Counted from the first letter of the stretch, positions 18,819-28,319 are shown. The stretch: 64,000 nucleotides of DNA from Paracoxiella cheracis (GCF_049348705.1 NZ_CP186485.1:806001-870000); one strand, 5' to 3'. Program-made: numbers and translations. Notes: generated by a model from the sequence alone, not told the origin.

Positions 18819-19392
18819 CGTTTGTTCCTTATTTTATTTTTTCGAACAAACGTTGTTTACAACGTAAAATTTTTTTTCGGTTTCTATGTCAAGCAATTTT
18901 TAATTATTTTTATAAATTTATCCAAAGTCCAAAGTGATGTCATCACCGACTCAGAGAAATGAGCGTTGGTCGATGGATTTTGTTTACGATCAGCTGGCCA
19001 ATGGAAGGCGTTTTCGTGTGCTAAACATTATCGATGATTTTAATCGTGAACTTATTGGCCAGCTAACAGCATTTTCTATATCAGGACGTCAGGTGGCACG
19101 CTTCCTAGCAGAGCTTAGTGAGCAACGCAGGCTGCCAAAACAAATTGTTTGTGATAATGGTACAGAGTTTACAAGCAAAGCAATGTTCTTTTGGTCCAGG
19201 GAAAACAAAACCAAGCTTGCTTTCATTCAACCTGGAAAGCCAACTCAGAATGCGTTTGTTGAAAGCTTAAATGGCAAGTTCCGCAACGAATGTTTAAATC
19301 AACACTGGTTTCGTTCAATTGAAGAAGCCCGACATGAAATCAACCAATGGAGAAAGCACTACAATACTAAAAGACCACACAGTTCATTAAAT

Positions 19393-20675
19393 TGCAAACC
19401 TTCAGACTTGATCTGACACTCCTGGTCAGTTAGAGTAAAATTTAATTGACCAACCTTAAACAACCAACACGAGGAGTGTCATTATGACCAGTGTATCCGA
19501 AAAGATTATCAAACCCAAATTAGGTTTACTAGAGCTGTCTAAACAATTGGGAAATGTTTCACAAGCCTGCAAGGTTATGGGTTATTCACGCGACAGTTTT
19601 TACCGTTTCAAAACACTTTATGAAAATGGTGGCGAAGAAGCACTCCATGATATGAGTAAGAAGAAACCGAATGAAAAAAATAGAGTGCCGTTACATGTAG
19701 AAGAAGCGGTAATTGCTTTGGCTATTGAAAACCCAGCGTTAGGTCAGGCACGTGCGGCCAATGAATTACTGGCGCGAGGCATTATCGTATCGAGCAGCGG
19801 AGTTCGTTCGGTGTGGCTACGTAATGATCTAGAGACTTTTAAGAAGCGACTAAAAGCGCTTGAAGCGAAATCGGCGCAAGACGGTATGTTATTAACGGAA
19901 GAACAATGACAAGCATTAGAAAAATCAAAACGAGAAAAAGAAGCGCACGGCGAGATTGAAACAGAACACCCAGGTTATTTAGGTTCTCAGGATACGTATT
20001 ATGTTGGCACGATGAAGGGCGTTGGCCGTATTTATGAGCAGACTTTTGTCGATACCTATAGCAGAATCGCTTTTGCGAAGTTATACACGGAGAAAACAGC
20101 GATGACGGCAGCTCATTTATTAAATGAACGTGTATTGCCATGGTTTAATGAGCAAGGTATCCGATTGCTGCGTATGCTCACGGATCGCGGGACGGAATAT
20201 TGTGGAAAAATTGAGAACCACGCCTATCAACTTTATTTAGCAGTTGAAGACATTGACCATTCGAAAACACGCGCACGTTCTCCGCAGACCAATGGTATTT
20301 GTGAACGTTTTCATAAAACGATTAAACAAGAATTTTATGATGTTGCTTTTCGAAAAAAAATATATCGTTCCCTAGAAGAATTACAACAAGACGTTGATGC
20401 GTGGATCAAAACATATAATGAGGTCAGGCCCCATTCCGGCGAGCGTTGTTATGGAAAAACACCCATGCAAACTTTTCTTGATGCAAAGCATTTGGCACAA
20501 GAAAAAGAATTAGATAAACTATGTAAAACTATTCCAAGCGTGTCGGCAGATGAATTGAATAAGGCGCACAGTAATCACGACACGCAACTGGTAGAGGAGT
20601 AATTAGAATCCGATCTATCGGACAGAAAATATGTCCGATAAATCTCAACTGTCAGATCAAGTCGAGAGTTCTACA
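19393..20675 (+). mobile_element. IS481-family element
   Basis: 1283 bp. Imperfect 26-bp terminal inverted repeats beginning tgcaaacc (left) and tgtagaac (right, read in reverse), both running into gacttgatctgaca. 7-bp target duplication attaaat (19386-19392 and 20676-20682). Inserted near the 3' end of orfB of the outer IS3 element. Confidence 0.92.
19484..20602 (+). pseudogene. IS481-family transposase with one in-frame TGA
   Basis: Two halves in the same frame, separated by one TGA at about 19907: residues 1-141 (HTH: LSKQLGNVSQACKVMGYSRDSFYRF) end in LTEEQ, then the frame continues QALEKSKREKEAHGEIE into the DDE domain (TFVDTYSRIAFAK, LTDRGTEYCG, ICERFHKTIKQEFY). All catalytic residues remain. 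Recent nonsense mutation most likely; the full protein would be about 372 residues. No sign of a selenocysteine element. Confidence 0.85.
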
Positions 20676-20846
20676 ATTAAATTATATGCCGCCTATTGAA
20701 TTTGCGAAACAGGCTGCTTAACATGAATATCTCATCGGTGTCCTGGTACTAGTTTAGGGGGAAGGTCAATATTTTTTAATAATTCCCTGGTAGACTAATT
20801 TTCACTATAAATTTTTTTATTATTTTACCAAAGGTGGATTATTTGT

Positions 20847-21275
20847 ATGTCTGATTCTCTTGAAGCTCAAGATAAAATTACCAAAGAAGCCGAAAAGATT
20901 TTAGAAAAATTAGTGCCCAAAACATCTGAAGATATAAAAAAAGCGATTGCTCAATTGGAATTTATATCTAAAATGATAGAATTAAACAATGAAAATAGTA
21001 TTGAATACAAACGCCAGCCTTACGAGAAAGATTGCAATGATTTAATAGAATTACTAAGAAACTCTTACGACAATCCTAATGTTAGGGTTTTAATTTGCCT
21101 TGCCATTTTAAATAAAATTTTGGGTCTGACTTACCAAGAAAGGCAAACAGTAAAAAATGAGGAGGCAGGAAAAAGTAAATATTCTGCTGGTATTTTTAGA
21201 TCACCGGATAATGGTTATGCTAGTGATAGTGATGATATGCAAATAAACCAAAGCTGTAGATGTGTATTAATATAA
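20847..21275 (+). CDS. Small hydrophilic protein with C-terminal CaaX prenylation motif; candidate secreted effector
   Basis: 142 residues, ATG at 20847 with an aaggtgg ribosome site about 10 bp upstream. No signal peptide or membrane segment; Lys/Glu-rich and mostly helical in character (ITKEAEKILEKLVP, SEDIKKAIAQLEFISKM). The last residues are CRCVLI: the final CVLI is a perfect CaaX box (Cys, two aliphatic, Ile) with an extra Cys just upstream. In bacteria such motifs are known from type IV-secreted effectors of Legionella that host prenyltransferases lipidate. I recognise no family. AT-rich and directly beside an IS nest, as effectors often are. The effector role is inference. Confidence 0.6.
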   Translation: MSDSLEAQDKITKEAEKILEKLVPKTSEDIKKAIAQLEFISKMIELNNENSIEYKRQPYEKDCNDLIELLRNSYDNPNVRVLICLAILNKILGLTYQERQTVKNEEAGKSKYSAGIFRSPDNGYASDSDDMQINQSCRCVLI

Positions 21276-21294
21276 ATGATACGGTTTAAATTTA

Positions 21295-22776
21295 CTAAAG
21301 CACAAACCCGAGTATTAAGAATAGCACAATTAGGGCTAAAATCGGATAATAATTCCATCGCATCAAAGGGGTTTTGCCGGTAATTGCTTGCGCGTTGCCG
21401 GTTAATACCAGGCGTTGATTAATGGGGGCGACGTTTTGTAACTTGCCGCTAGGGCCAATAATAGCCGTAATGCCTGTATTATTGCCGTAAAGCAAATAGC
21501 GGCCGGTTTCGAGTGCGCGCATTTGTGCAATCTGCAACTGTTGGGGTGAGGCGATGGAATTACCAAACCAGCTATCATCGCTGATGGCGACAATGATTTG
21601 TTTATTGCGCACGGAATCAAGCACCTCGATAGGATAGGCTATTTCATAACAAAGGAAAGGCGCGATCGGTATGTTACCCGCGTACGACGTGGGTTGCTTC
21701 CAAGGTCCGGGCGATAAATCCGACATGGGAATATTGATGTAATTCATGAGCGGTAAGAATATCGTTTGCAACGGGACATACTCGCCAAAAGGAACCAGCA
21801 TGCGTTTCAAATACGTGCCATGACCATTGCCGAGCACAATCATGCTATTATAATATTGGCGTGTCTCAGCATTTGCCGTAAAAATTCCTAATATCAAAGC
21901 AGTATCATGCTGTTTGGCTTCGCTGCTCATTAAATCAAAAAAGACCGGGGCTTGTTGTTGCGTGATAGGAATGGCAGCTTCGGGCCAAATGATGATATCG
22001 CTATCCCAGTGTTGTTCCGTTGCATTTTTATAAACTTTAAAAATATGTAACAAATAATTGGTATCCCACTTCATGCCTTGGGCAATATTGCCTTGCACCA
22101 GGCTGACTTTTAGCGTTTTGCCAACGGGTTTGGTCCAATGGAAACTTGAAAAACCAGCGCCGATGCCCAATAAAATAATAATATAAGCAACGCACGCGAT
22201 TTTAAGTTTGACGTTTTTGTGAATAAACAACAGTAACAAACACGCACTGATAAACGTAACGATCAACGAAACGCCGTAAATGCCAAATAATGGCGCATAC
22301 CCTCGTAAAATGGAGTCTATTTGACTATACCCTAAGAATAACCATGGAAAGCCGGTGAATACCCACGTACGTAACCATTCCCATAATACCCACATGGCTG
22401 GAAATACGAGTAGGCATTTGATTGCCAGACGCGTGCGTTTAAATAGCCAAGTGAATAAAAGGCCTTGTGTCGCGGGAAAAACTCCCATGATTAATATGAA
22501 GAGCGCGGTGATGAGTCCCGCCAGGGGTGCGGGAGATTTACCGTAAACATGAATGCTGATGTAAACCCACGATGCTCCGACGGCATACAAGCCAATGCCA
22601 AATAACCAACCGCGCCAAAAAGCTTGCCAAGGGGTTGAGCGCAGCCAGACAAAAAGTAAAAGGGCTGGGCAAATAAAAGCGAGTGGATACGCATGAAATG
22701 GAGCAAAGGCAAGCGGCAATAGTGCGCCTGCAATTAATGCTAGTAACATTAATAGTACATTATTTAGATGCTTCAT
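21295..22776 (-). CDS. lnt: Apolipoprotein N-acyltransferase
   Basis: 493 residues. N-terminal half with about six to seven membrane segments (PLAFAPFHAYPLAF, WLFGIGLYAVGASWVY); C-terminal nitrilase domain with the catalytic triad: Glu in IIWPEAAIPI, Lys in YLKRMLVPFGEYVP, Cys in FLCYEIAYP. Adds the third acyl chain to lipoproteins in the inner membrane, the step before Lol-dependent export. The start overlaps the end of corC by 17 bp; corC-lnt is a standard pair. Confidence 0.95.
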   Translation of the reverse strand: MKHLNNVLLMLLALIAGALLPLAFAPFHAYPLAFICPALLLFVWLRSTPWQAFWRGWLFGIGLYAVGASWVYISIHVYGKSPAPLAGLITALFILIMGVFPATQGLLFTWLFKRTRLAIKCLLVFPAMWVLWEWLRTWVFTGFPWLFLGYSQIDSILRGYAPLFGIYGVSLIVTFISACLLLLFIHKNVKLKIACVAYIIILLGIGAGFSSFHWTKPVGKTLKVSLVQGNIAQGMKWDTNYLLHIFKVYKNATEQHWDSDIIIWPEAAIPITQQQAPVFFDLMSSEAKQHDTALILGIFTANAETRQYYNSMIVLGNGHGTYLKRMLVPFGEYVPLQTIFLPLMNYINIPMSDLSPGPWKQPTSYAGNIPIAPFLCYEIAYPIEVLDSVRNKQIIVAISDDSWFGNSIASPQQLQIAQMRALETGRYLLYGNNTGITAIIGPSGKLQNVAPINQRLVLTGNAQAITGKTPLMRWNYYPILALIVLFLILGFVL

Positions 22777-23611
22777 GAGCTACTTTCGTTAATCGCAATA
22801 ACTGCATTCGGCGTTTGCTCGCTAAGACGACAGTAATTTTAAACGAATCAATCATGATAGATTCGCCACGAGTTGGCATGTGACCAAATTGTTGCATGAT
22901 GTAACCACCAATGGTATCAAAATCTTCATCATTGATTTCTGTGCCAAAATATTCGTTGAATTCATCGATCGGTGTCAATGCTTTTATGGTAAATTCATTT
23001 TGATTAAGCTGCTTAATATCCGGTTCTTCATCGGTGATATCGTACTCGTCTTCGATATCACCGACGATTTGCTCCAGCACATCTTCGATAGTAATCAACC
23101 CAGCGACACCGCCATATTCATCGACAACGATTGCCATATGATTGCGATTCATGCGAAATTCTTTTAGCAAGACATCCAGCCGCTTGCTTTCCGGGATAAA
23201 TACCGCAGGGCGCACTAAATCTTTCATTTGAACATTAGCTTGTTTTTCTTCGACCGTGTATTGCAGTAAATCTTTGGCCAACAAGATGCCGATAACATCA
23301 TCACGACTTTCACGAATCACCGGAAATCGGGAATGCGCAGAATCTTTAATGATGGGCAGAGCCTGCTGCGGTGTTGCATCGTGTTCGACGACTGCCATTT
23401 GAGCCCGTGGAATCATGACGTCGCGAACCTTCATTTCGGACACCTTAAGTACACCCTCGATCATGCGTAATGCTTCTTGATCCAAAAGCTCGCGCTCTTT
23501 GGCATCACGCAAAAGATCTTTCAACTGCTCTCGATCTTGGGGCTCTCGTAGTAAGGCGTGGCTTAGACGTTCTAGCCAAGATTTATGTGGGTGAGGGTCA
23601 TCATCGTTCAT
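22760..23611 (-). CDS. corC: CorC/HlyC-family CBS-domain protein
   Basis: 283 residues from ATG at 23611 (MNDDDPHPHKSW); the frame extends upstream into the R249 copy but this start matches the family. Two CBS domains (VRDVMIPRAQMAVV, HSRFPVIRESRDDVIGILLAKDLL, MAIVVDEYGGVAGLITIEDVLEQIVGDIEDEYD) and a CorC_HlyC C-terminal domain (FGHMPTRGESI). Linked to magnesium/cobalt efflux and membrane homeostasis. Usually follows ybeY; here two MFS genes and R249 copies intervene. R249 copy 4 ends 24 bp before the start codon, so its promoter has probably changed. Confidence 0.93.
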   Translation of the reverse strand: MNDDDPHPHKSWLERLSHALLREPQDREQLKDLLRDAKERELLDQEALRMIEGVLKVSEMKVRDVMIPRAQMAVVEHDATPQQALPIIKDSAHSRFPVIRESRDDVIGILLAKDLLQYTVEEKQANVQMKDLVRPAVFIPESKRLDVLLKEFRMNRNHMAIVVDEYGGVAGLITIEDVLEQIVGDIEDEYDITDEEPDIKQLNQNEFTIKALTPIDEFNEYFGTEINDEDFDTIGGYIMQQFGHMPTRGESIMIDSFKITVVLASKRRMQLLRLTKVAHEASK

Positions 23612-23634
23612 AAAGTAATTATAGCAACATCTTT

Positions 23635-23883
23635 CGATGCGCGCCATGGAGAGCGAAGCGAAGGCGCGTATTCCGCGGTAGGCTCGGATTTTTTGCCGAG
23701 CGTAAGCGACTGCAAAAAATCTTTACGAGCCGTCAAGTCATTTGAGAGCCCGTGCGTAGTCGAGCCGTGAGGTCGCGGAGCGCGGGCGACGAGGACGTCC
23801 GCGGCTATTTAAGTTGTCGCGTATTGCGAGTCGATTATTGACAGGGATGGCAATAATCTATCACGAGCATCGCGACACGCTTG
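23635..23883 (+). repeat. R249 repeat, copy 4
   Basis: Between the corC start and the end of the first MFS gene. Flanks are ...aacatcttt and gtgttttggg. Removing it would fuse the MFS frame directly into corC, so this junction is probably not a simple insertion. Confidence 0.95.
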
Positions 23884-25165
23884 GTGTTTTGGGTATGGCA
23901 AAGGTCAGGATGAATGATATAACTAAAACGGCTGGCAAGACAAGTAAGGCATATCGATACGCTTGGATAGAGTAAAGGTGGACGCCGGTAGTCGTCAGCG
24001 TGCCTTTCCACTGAATATCTAACAGCAAACCGATGAGCGGTTGGAAAATGGCAGCGCCAACAGTCACCAAAAAATTAGTGGATGCTGTGGCAACACCGGT
24101 TGTGCGTGGTGGGCTGATTTCGCGTGCAATTGCAAAAACCAATACTTGAGGTGCGACAAATAAACCGATTAGAAAGAGTAAAACATATATAGTGACTTCG
24201 GATAAATTATTCACATAAATTAATATTATCCTTAGGGCAAGAGTTACAATGATGCCGACAAAAAGCGGGAGGCGTCTGCTTTTCATCGTATCCGATATCC
24301 AGCCCACGATGGGGCTACCTACCGCAGTACCAATAAAAATCAATGAGGCCGCTGTTGCGCCATCGGCAGGTGGTAAATGATAACTTTGGATTAAAAACGC
24401 AACTCCCCACAATGATGCGAAAACATTAATAGGCAAAAATAAAAAACAACCCACGATACCATTCATCCAGAAATGCCAATTTTTTAAGATTTCGAGCATC
24501 CGTTTCATCATAAAAGACCAACTTTGATAACTTTTGGGAACGGATTTCACCCAATGTGGTTTGTCACGAATAATTAATACCATGAATATCGCTAAAACGA
24601 ATCCAATAATGGCAGTAATATAAACGGAATAGCGCCAGCCAAAAGAAATGACCATGCGTGACAAAATGGTGTCAGCAGAAACGGCACCGATCGTGCCGAG
24701 TCCGGTTGCAATGCCGCTAAATAAGGCAAATTGTTTTTGAGGTAGCCAAAGTGCGGCAAGTTTTAAAGCACCGATAAATGCAAATGCTGAACCGATTCCC
24801 ATTAATATTCGTCCGGCGTAAGCCGCAGGAAGATTGACAAATGAGGCGAATATCACCGCGCCGATAACGCACAGTATAATGGAAAGGGTTAATGTCCAGC
24901 GTACGCTGTATCGGTCAATAATAATGCCAGTTGGTATTTGCAGTGGCGTGTAAGCGTAATAATAAAATGCAGAAATCAAGCCGATTTGTGTAGCACCGAC
25001 ACCATAGGCTTTCATTAAAGGATGGATCATGACACTGGGCGTAACGCGTAAGAAAAAATCATAAGCGTAAAAAAGGGCGGCGAGCAAACAGATGATCCAT
25101 GGGATCAACATTCCTTTAATGAAAGAGGGGTCTCTTTCGTAGTCATTTACTGCTGTATCTTCCAT
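23861..25165 (-). CDS. MFS transporter 1, C-terminus altered by R249
   Basis: 434 residues, twelve membrane segments. MFS features: FISAFYYYAYTPLQIPTGIIIDRY-type motif A region, GRILMGIGSAFAFIGALKLAALWLP, and RTTGVATASTNFLVTVGAAIFQPLIG in the second half. Close to the D-galactonate/hexuronate-like and related MFS permeases of Legionellales; the substrate is unknown. The last seven residues (SVSRCS preceded by P) come from R249, and about 18 residues present at the C-terminus of the tandem paralogue are missing. Starts 3 bp after the paralogue's stop. The transmembrane core is complete, so it may still work. Confidence 0.85.
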   Translation of the reverse strand: MEDTAVNDYERDPSFIKGMLIPWIICLLAALFYAYDFFLRVTPSVMIHPLMKAYGVGATQIGLISAFYYYAYTPLQIPTGIIIDRYSVRWTLTLSIILCVIGAVIFASFVNLPAAYAGRILMGIGSAFAFIGALKLAALWLPQKQFALFSGIATGLGTIGAVSADTILSRMVISFGWRYSVYITAIIGFVLAIFMVLIIRDKPHWVKSVPKSYQSWSFMMKRMLEILKNWHFWMNGIVGCFLFLPINVFASLWGVAFLIQSYHLPPADGATAASLIFIGTAVGSPIVGWISDTMKSRRLPLFVGIIVTLALRIILIYVNNLSEVTIYVLLFLIGLFVAPQVLVFAIAREISPPRTTGVATASTNFLVTVGAAIFQPLIGLLLDIQWKGTLTTTGVHLYSIQAYRYALLVLPAVLVISFILTFAIPKTPSVSRCS

Positions 25166-25168
25166 AGA

Positions 25169-26791
25169 CTAGCGAGCCTTCTCATCAATGGCGTCACCGT
25201 AATACCGAATGGGATCTCTATAGATATTACGACACCGTGTTCTAGGGATAAAAAATGTGAGTAAAAATGCTATAAATAATGCCAGTGGTATTATGAATAA
25301 GGCGAATCGATAATCTTGTGTTGTGTAAAAGGGGATGCCCGTAGCTGTTTTCGTTCCTGTCCAATGCAGCTCAAGTAAATAACCAACGATGCGCGCCATG
25401 GAGAGCGAAGCGAAGGCGCGTATTCCGCGGTAGGCTCGGATTTTTTGCCGAGCGTAAGCGACTGCAAAAAATCTTTACGAGCCGTCAAGTCATTTGAGAG
25501 CCCGTGCGTAGTCGAGCCGTGAGGTCGCGGAGCGCGGGCGACGAGGACGTCCGCGGCTATTTAAGTTGTCGCGTATTGCGAGTCGAGTATTGACAGGGAT
25601 GGCAATAATCTATCACGAGCATCGCGACACGCTTGTTAAAGGTTGAAAGATGGCGGCGCTGAGCGTCACAATAAAATTGGTTGTTGCAGTGGAGATGCCT
25701 GTCGAACGGGGCGGACTGATTTCTCGAGCGATAGCAAATACTAACGCTTCGAGCCCCGCAAAAAGGCCTAATAAAAATAACAATATAAAAACAGTAACTG
25801 CAGATAAGCTGCCCATATAAATTAGCAATAATGATATGGCTGTGGTTGCTAGAGTACCGATAAACATTGGTAGACGTCGGCTACGAATAGCATCCGAAAA
25901 CCAGCCTGCTAAGGGGCTGCCAATCGCAGTACCAATAAAGATTAAGGAAGCGGCGGTGGCACCCTCAGCGGCTGCCAAATTATAACTATGAATCAGAAAT
26001 GCGACACCCCATAACGATGCAAACACAGACACGGGTGTAAAAAGAAATGCTCCCACAACGCCATTCACCCAAAATCGCCACATTTTTACGAGGCCTAATA
26101 GACGTCCCCCGGTGCGACGCCAAGTATGATAGCTTCTTGGCATGCGAACCATCCAAGTGGGTCTGTCGCGCACAACAAGGAAAATTAACACAGCGAGAAT
26201 GAAGCCAATAATGGAAGTAATAAAAACAGAATCACGCCAGCCAAGCTTGACGACCATGCGCGATAAAACGGTGTCGGCAGAGATGGCTCCAAGCACGCCA
26301 AAACTGGTGGCAAGGCCGCTAAAAAAGGCAAAATATTTTTTAGGTAACCACACCGCTGCAAGTTTTAAGGCGGCAATAAAGGCAAATGCTGAGCCGATGC
26401 CCATCAATGCACGCCCGATGAAGGCTGCCGTCAAATTGAGAAAAGCGGCAAAGATTAACGTGCCGACGGCACATAATAATGCTGATAGTGTCAATGTCCA
26501 TTTAATACTGTATTTATCGACAACAACGCCGGAAGGAAGCTGTAACGGGGTATAAGCGTAATAATAAAAAGCAGAAATAAAGCCGATTTCGGTAGCACCA
26601 ACACCGTATTGTTTCATGAGCGGCTGAATCATGACACTGGGAGTGACGCGTAAAAAGAAATCGTAAAAATAAAATATGATGGCGAGTAAACAAATGATCC
26701 AGGGAATGAGTGTTCCTTTGAGAAAGGTGGGATCACGCACACCTTCCATTGCTAAATGATCGTTTTCATCGATAAAGGCTAGCCTTGTCAT
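25169..26791 (-). pseudogene. MFS transporter 2, split by R249 copy 5
   Basis: Tandem paralogue of MFS transporter 1. N-terminal part 26791-25636 (about 385 residues, ending IFQPL) and C-terminal part 25386-25169. With R249 removed the frame rejoins as FQPL-I-GYLLELHW, matching FQPLIGLLLDIQW of the paralogue. Without removal, translation stops seven codons into R249 (TSVSRCS). It loses the last two membrane segments. Starts with MTRLAFIDENDHLAMEG. Probably inactive, leaving the downstream paralogue as the working copy. Confidence 0.92.
25387..25635 (+). repeat. R249 repeat, copy 5, inside MFS transporter 2
   Basis: Flanks ataaccaa and ttaaaggtt; exact insertion into a coding frame without duplication. 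Differs from the others by one base (cgagtcgagtattg instead of cgagtcgattattg). Confidence 0.96.
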
Positions 26792-26826
26792 TCATTTTGA
26801 CGGGGTCATTATAGCATGATACAAGC

Positions 26827-27291
26827 CTACTCGTAAGGGTTGTTATAGCCCAGTTTTTCCAAGATTTTAATTTCCAGCGCTTCCATCACCTCGGCATCTT
26901 CGTCATTTATGTGGTCATAGTTCAATAAATGCAAGACACCGTGGACGAGTAAATGTGCCCAGTGTGCTTCGGTTTGTTTATGTTGTGCGTTGGCTTCTTG
27001 TAAAACGAGTGGAGCGCAGATGGCTAAATCGCCGAGTGAGTCGGAAATAAATCCAGGGATGGGATCATCTGGAAACGACAAAATATTTGTCGGGCCTTTT
27101 TTCTGACGATACGTTTGATTGAGTGATGCACTTTCTGCTTCATCAATGATACGGATCGTCAGTGATATTTTATTTTCATCCGTTGATTTTGGCACCATAC
27201 TTAAGGTTTTTTGAGTCCATTGTGTGAATTGTGATAATGATGGAATTTCTTCAGACGTTGTATTATTTTGTAATTCAATAACAATACTCAT
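26827..27291 (-). CDS. ybeY: Endoribonuclease YbeY
   Basis: 154 residues. Zinc site HxxxHxxxxxH in HGVLHLLNYDH; upstream TNILSFPDDP and LGDLAICAPLV are family blocks. Single-strand RNase for 16S rRNA 3' maturation and ribosome quality control. The start overlaps the phoH stop by 4 bp, giving the standard miaB-phoH-ybeY order. Confidence 0.95.
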   Translation of the reverse strand: MSIVIELQNNTTSEEIPSLSQFTQWTQKTLSMVPKSTDENKISLTIRIIDEAESASLNQTYRQKKGPTNILSFPDDPIPGFISDSLGDLAICAPLVLQEANAQHKQTEAHWAHLLVHGVLHLLNYDHINDEDAEVMEALEIKILEKLGYNNPYE

Positions 27292-28259
27292 GGAATATCT
27301 TGTTCTTCGTAGGCTTCGATGATGCGTTGCACGACAGGGTGTCGCACGATGTCATTGGATTTAAAAAAAGTGAATTGAATTTCTTCAATATCTTGTAACA
27401 AGGTAATGGCATGCCGTAGACCCGATTCTGTTTTTTTCGGTAAATCGGTTTGTGTAATATCACCGGTAATGACGGCTTTAGATCCAAAACCAATGCGCGT
27501 CAAAAACATTTTCATTTGTTCTTTAGTGGCATTTTGCGCTTCGTCTAAAATAATGAAAGAGTCATTTAGTGTGCGCCCGCGCATGAAGGCAAGCGGTGCA
27601 ATTTCAATAATGCCTTTTTCTAGCATTTGATGGACTTTTGTGAGCCCCAACATTTCAAATAGCGCATCGTAAAGAGGACGTAAGTAGGGATCGATTTTTT
27701 GGGTGAGATCTCCTGGTAAATAACCCAAACTTTCACCTGCTTCCACAGCAGGGCGTGTTAGCACGATGCGAGTGACTTCTTCTTTATCTAATGCTGCGAC
27801 AGCACTTGCCACAGCTAAAAATGTTTTACCGGTGCCGGAGGGTCCGATCGAAAAATTAATATCGTATTTTTGAATGGCTTTTAAATAATGCTGTTGATTT
27901 GGGGTACGTGGTTTTACACGCATTTCTTCAATATTTAATTGGAAACCGCCTAATTTTTCAGCTTTGGATTCGTCAGATTTTGTATAATCTGTAGCGCGTA
28001 TGTGCATTAAAATTTGATTGGCAGTGATAGATCGTTTGTGAGCGGTGTCTTTATACAATTCTTTCAGGACTTCGCAAGCTTTATCAACGGAGTTTGGAAT
28101 TCCAATAATGTTAAATTCGTTACCACGATTATTAATTTCAACACCCAGGTGGCGCTCAATTAAATGAAGGTTCTCGTCAAATTGTCCGCATAGTTTTGCT
28201 AGACGTGCGTTGTCGTCGGGAGTTAAAGTGATATGTCGGGTTGATTCAGAGGGTTCCAA
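27288..28259 (-). CDS. ybeZ: PhoH-like ATPase
   Basis: 323 residues. Walker A GPSGTGKTFLAVA and Walker B IILDEAQNAT, with TRPAVEAGESLGYLPGDL and TRIGFGSKAVITGDITQTDLP, as in the PhoH family; N-terminal KH-like region. Partner of YbeY in RNA metabolism. 60 bp downstream of miaB and overlapping ybeY by 4 bp. Confidence 0.95.
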   Translation of the reverse strand: MEPSESTRHITLTPDDNARLAKLCGQFDENLHLIERHLGVEINNRGNEFNIIGIPNSVDKACEVLKELYKDTAHKRSITANQILMHIRATDYTKSDESKAEKLGGFQLNIEEMRVKPRTPNQQHYLKAIQKYDINFSIGPSGTGKTFLAVASAVAALDKEEVTRIVLTRPAVEAGESLGYLPGDLTQKIDPYLRPLYDALFEMLGLTKVHQMLEKGIIEIAPLAFMRGRTLNDSFIILDEAQNATKEQMKMFLTRIGFGSKAVITGDITQTDLPKKTESGLRHAITLLQDIEEIQFTFFKSNDIVRHPVVQRIIEAYEEQDIP

Positions 28260-28319
28260 TAAGCTATCCTTTTTTAGTCACCTTGCCTCAAGGTTGAATG
28301 TTCCCGAGGCTTCCAGCAA

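Larger units (their letters stand above)
16963..18932 (-). mobile_element. IS4-family element, copy A, carrying R249 copy 3
   Basis: Terminal inverted repeats ttggactttggataaat / atttatccaaagtccaa (17 bp) and a 6-bp target duplication agtgat (16957-16962 and 18933-18938). 1970 bp including the 249-bp R249, so the IS itself is 1721 bp. Copy B at 46987-48956 has the same length but its R249 is at a different site. Inserted in orfB of the outer IS3 element. Confidence 0.95.
16639..20721 (+). pseudogene. OrfB of the outer IS3 element: frameshifted and split by IS4-A and IS481
   Basis: Segments: 16639-16962, 18933-19392 and 20683-20721. The first runs TPASKKQVVCHLM...SRTAYRYGPKSDETS then hits a stop; the frame continues after a 1-bp indel near 16770 as LIRARLKELAAQYSRYGYLML. 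IS4-A interrupts after RLRLV; the frame resumes as MSSPTQRNERWSMDFVYDQL, IVCDNGTEFTSKAM, NAFVESLNGKFRNE (DDE residues present). IS481 interrupts at SSLN; the last piece is YMPPIEFAKQAA and TAA at 20721. The exact joins across both insertions show these were clean transpositions. Not functional. Confidence 0.92.
15101..20769 (+). mobile_element. Outer IS3-family element (IS407-like) carrying three nested ISs
   Basis: Ends are long inverted repeats: left ttgacctttcccccaaaatt (15101) and right, read in reverse, ttgaccttccccctaaact (from 20769); the match continues, after removal of the inner IS, through gaca--gatgagat on both sides. Subtracting the three nested ISs and their target duplications (1205, 1976 and 1290 bp) leaves 1198 bp, a normal IS3-family size, which confirms the reconstruction. 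Nested elements: IS at 15126-16326, IS4-A at 16963-18932 (itself holding R249 copy 3) and IS481 at 19393-20675. I could not define a target duplication for the outer element. Confidence 0.9.

Noticed and set aside
19900..19915. Selenocysteine at the in-frame TGA of the IS481 transposase
   Set aside because: No convincing SECIS-like hairpin right after the codon, and transposases are not selenoproteins.
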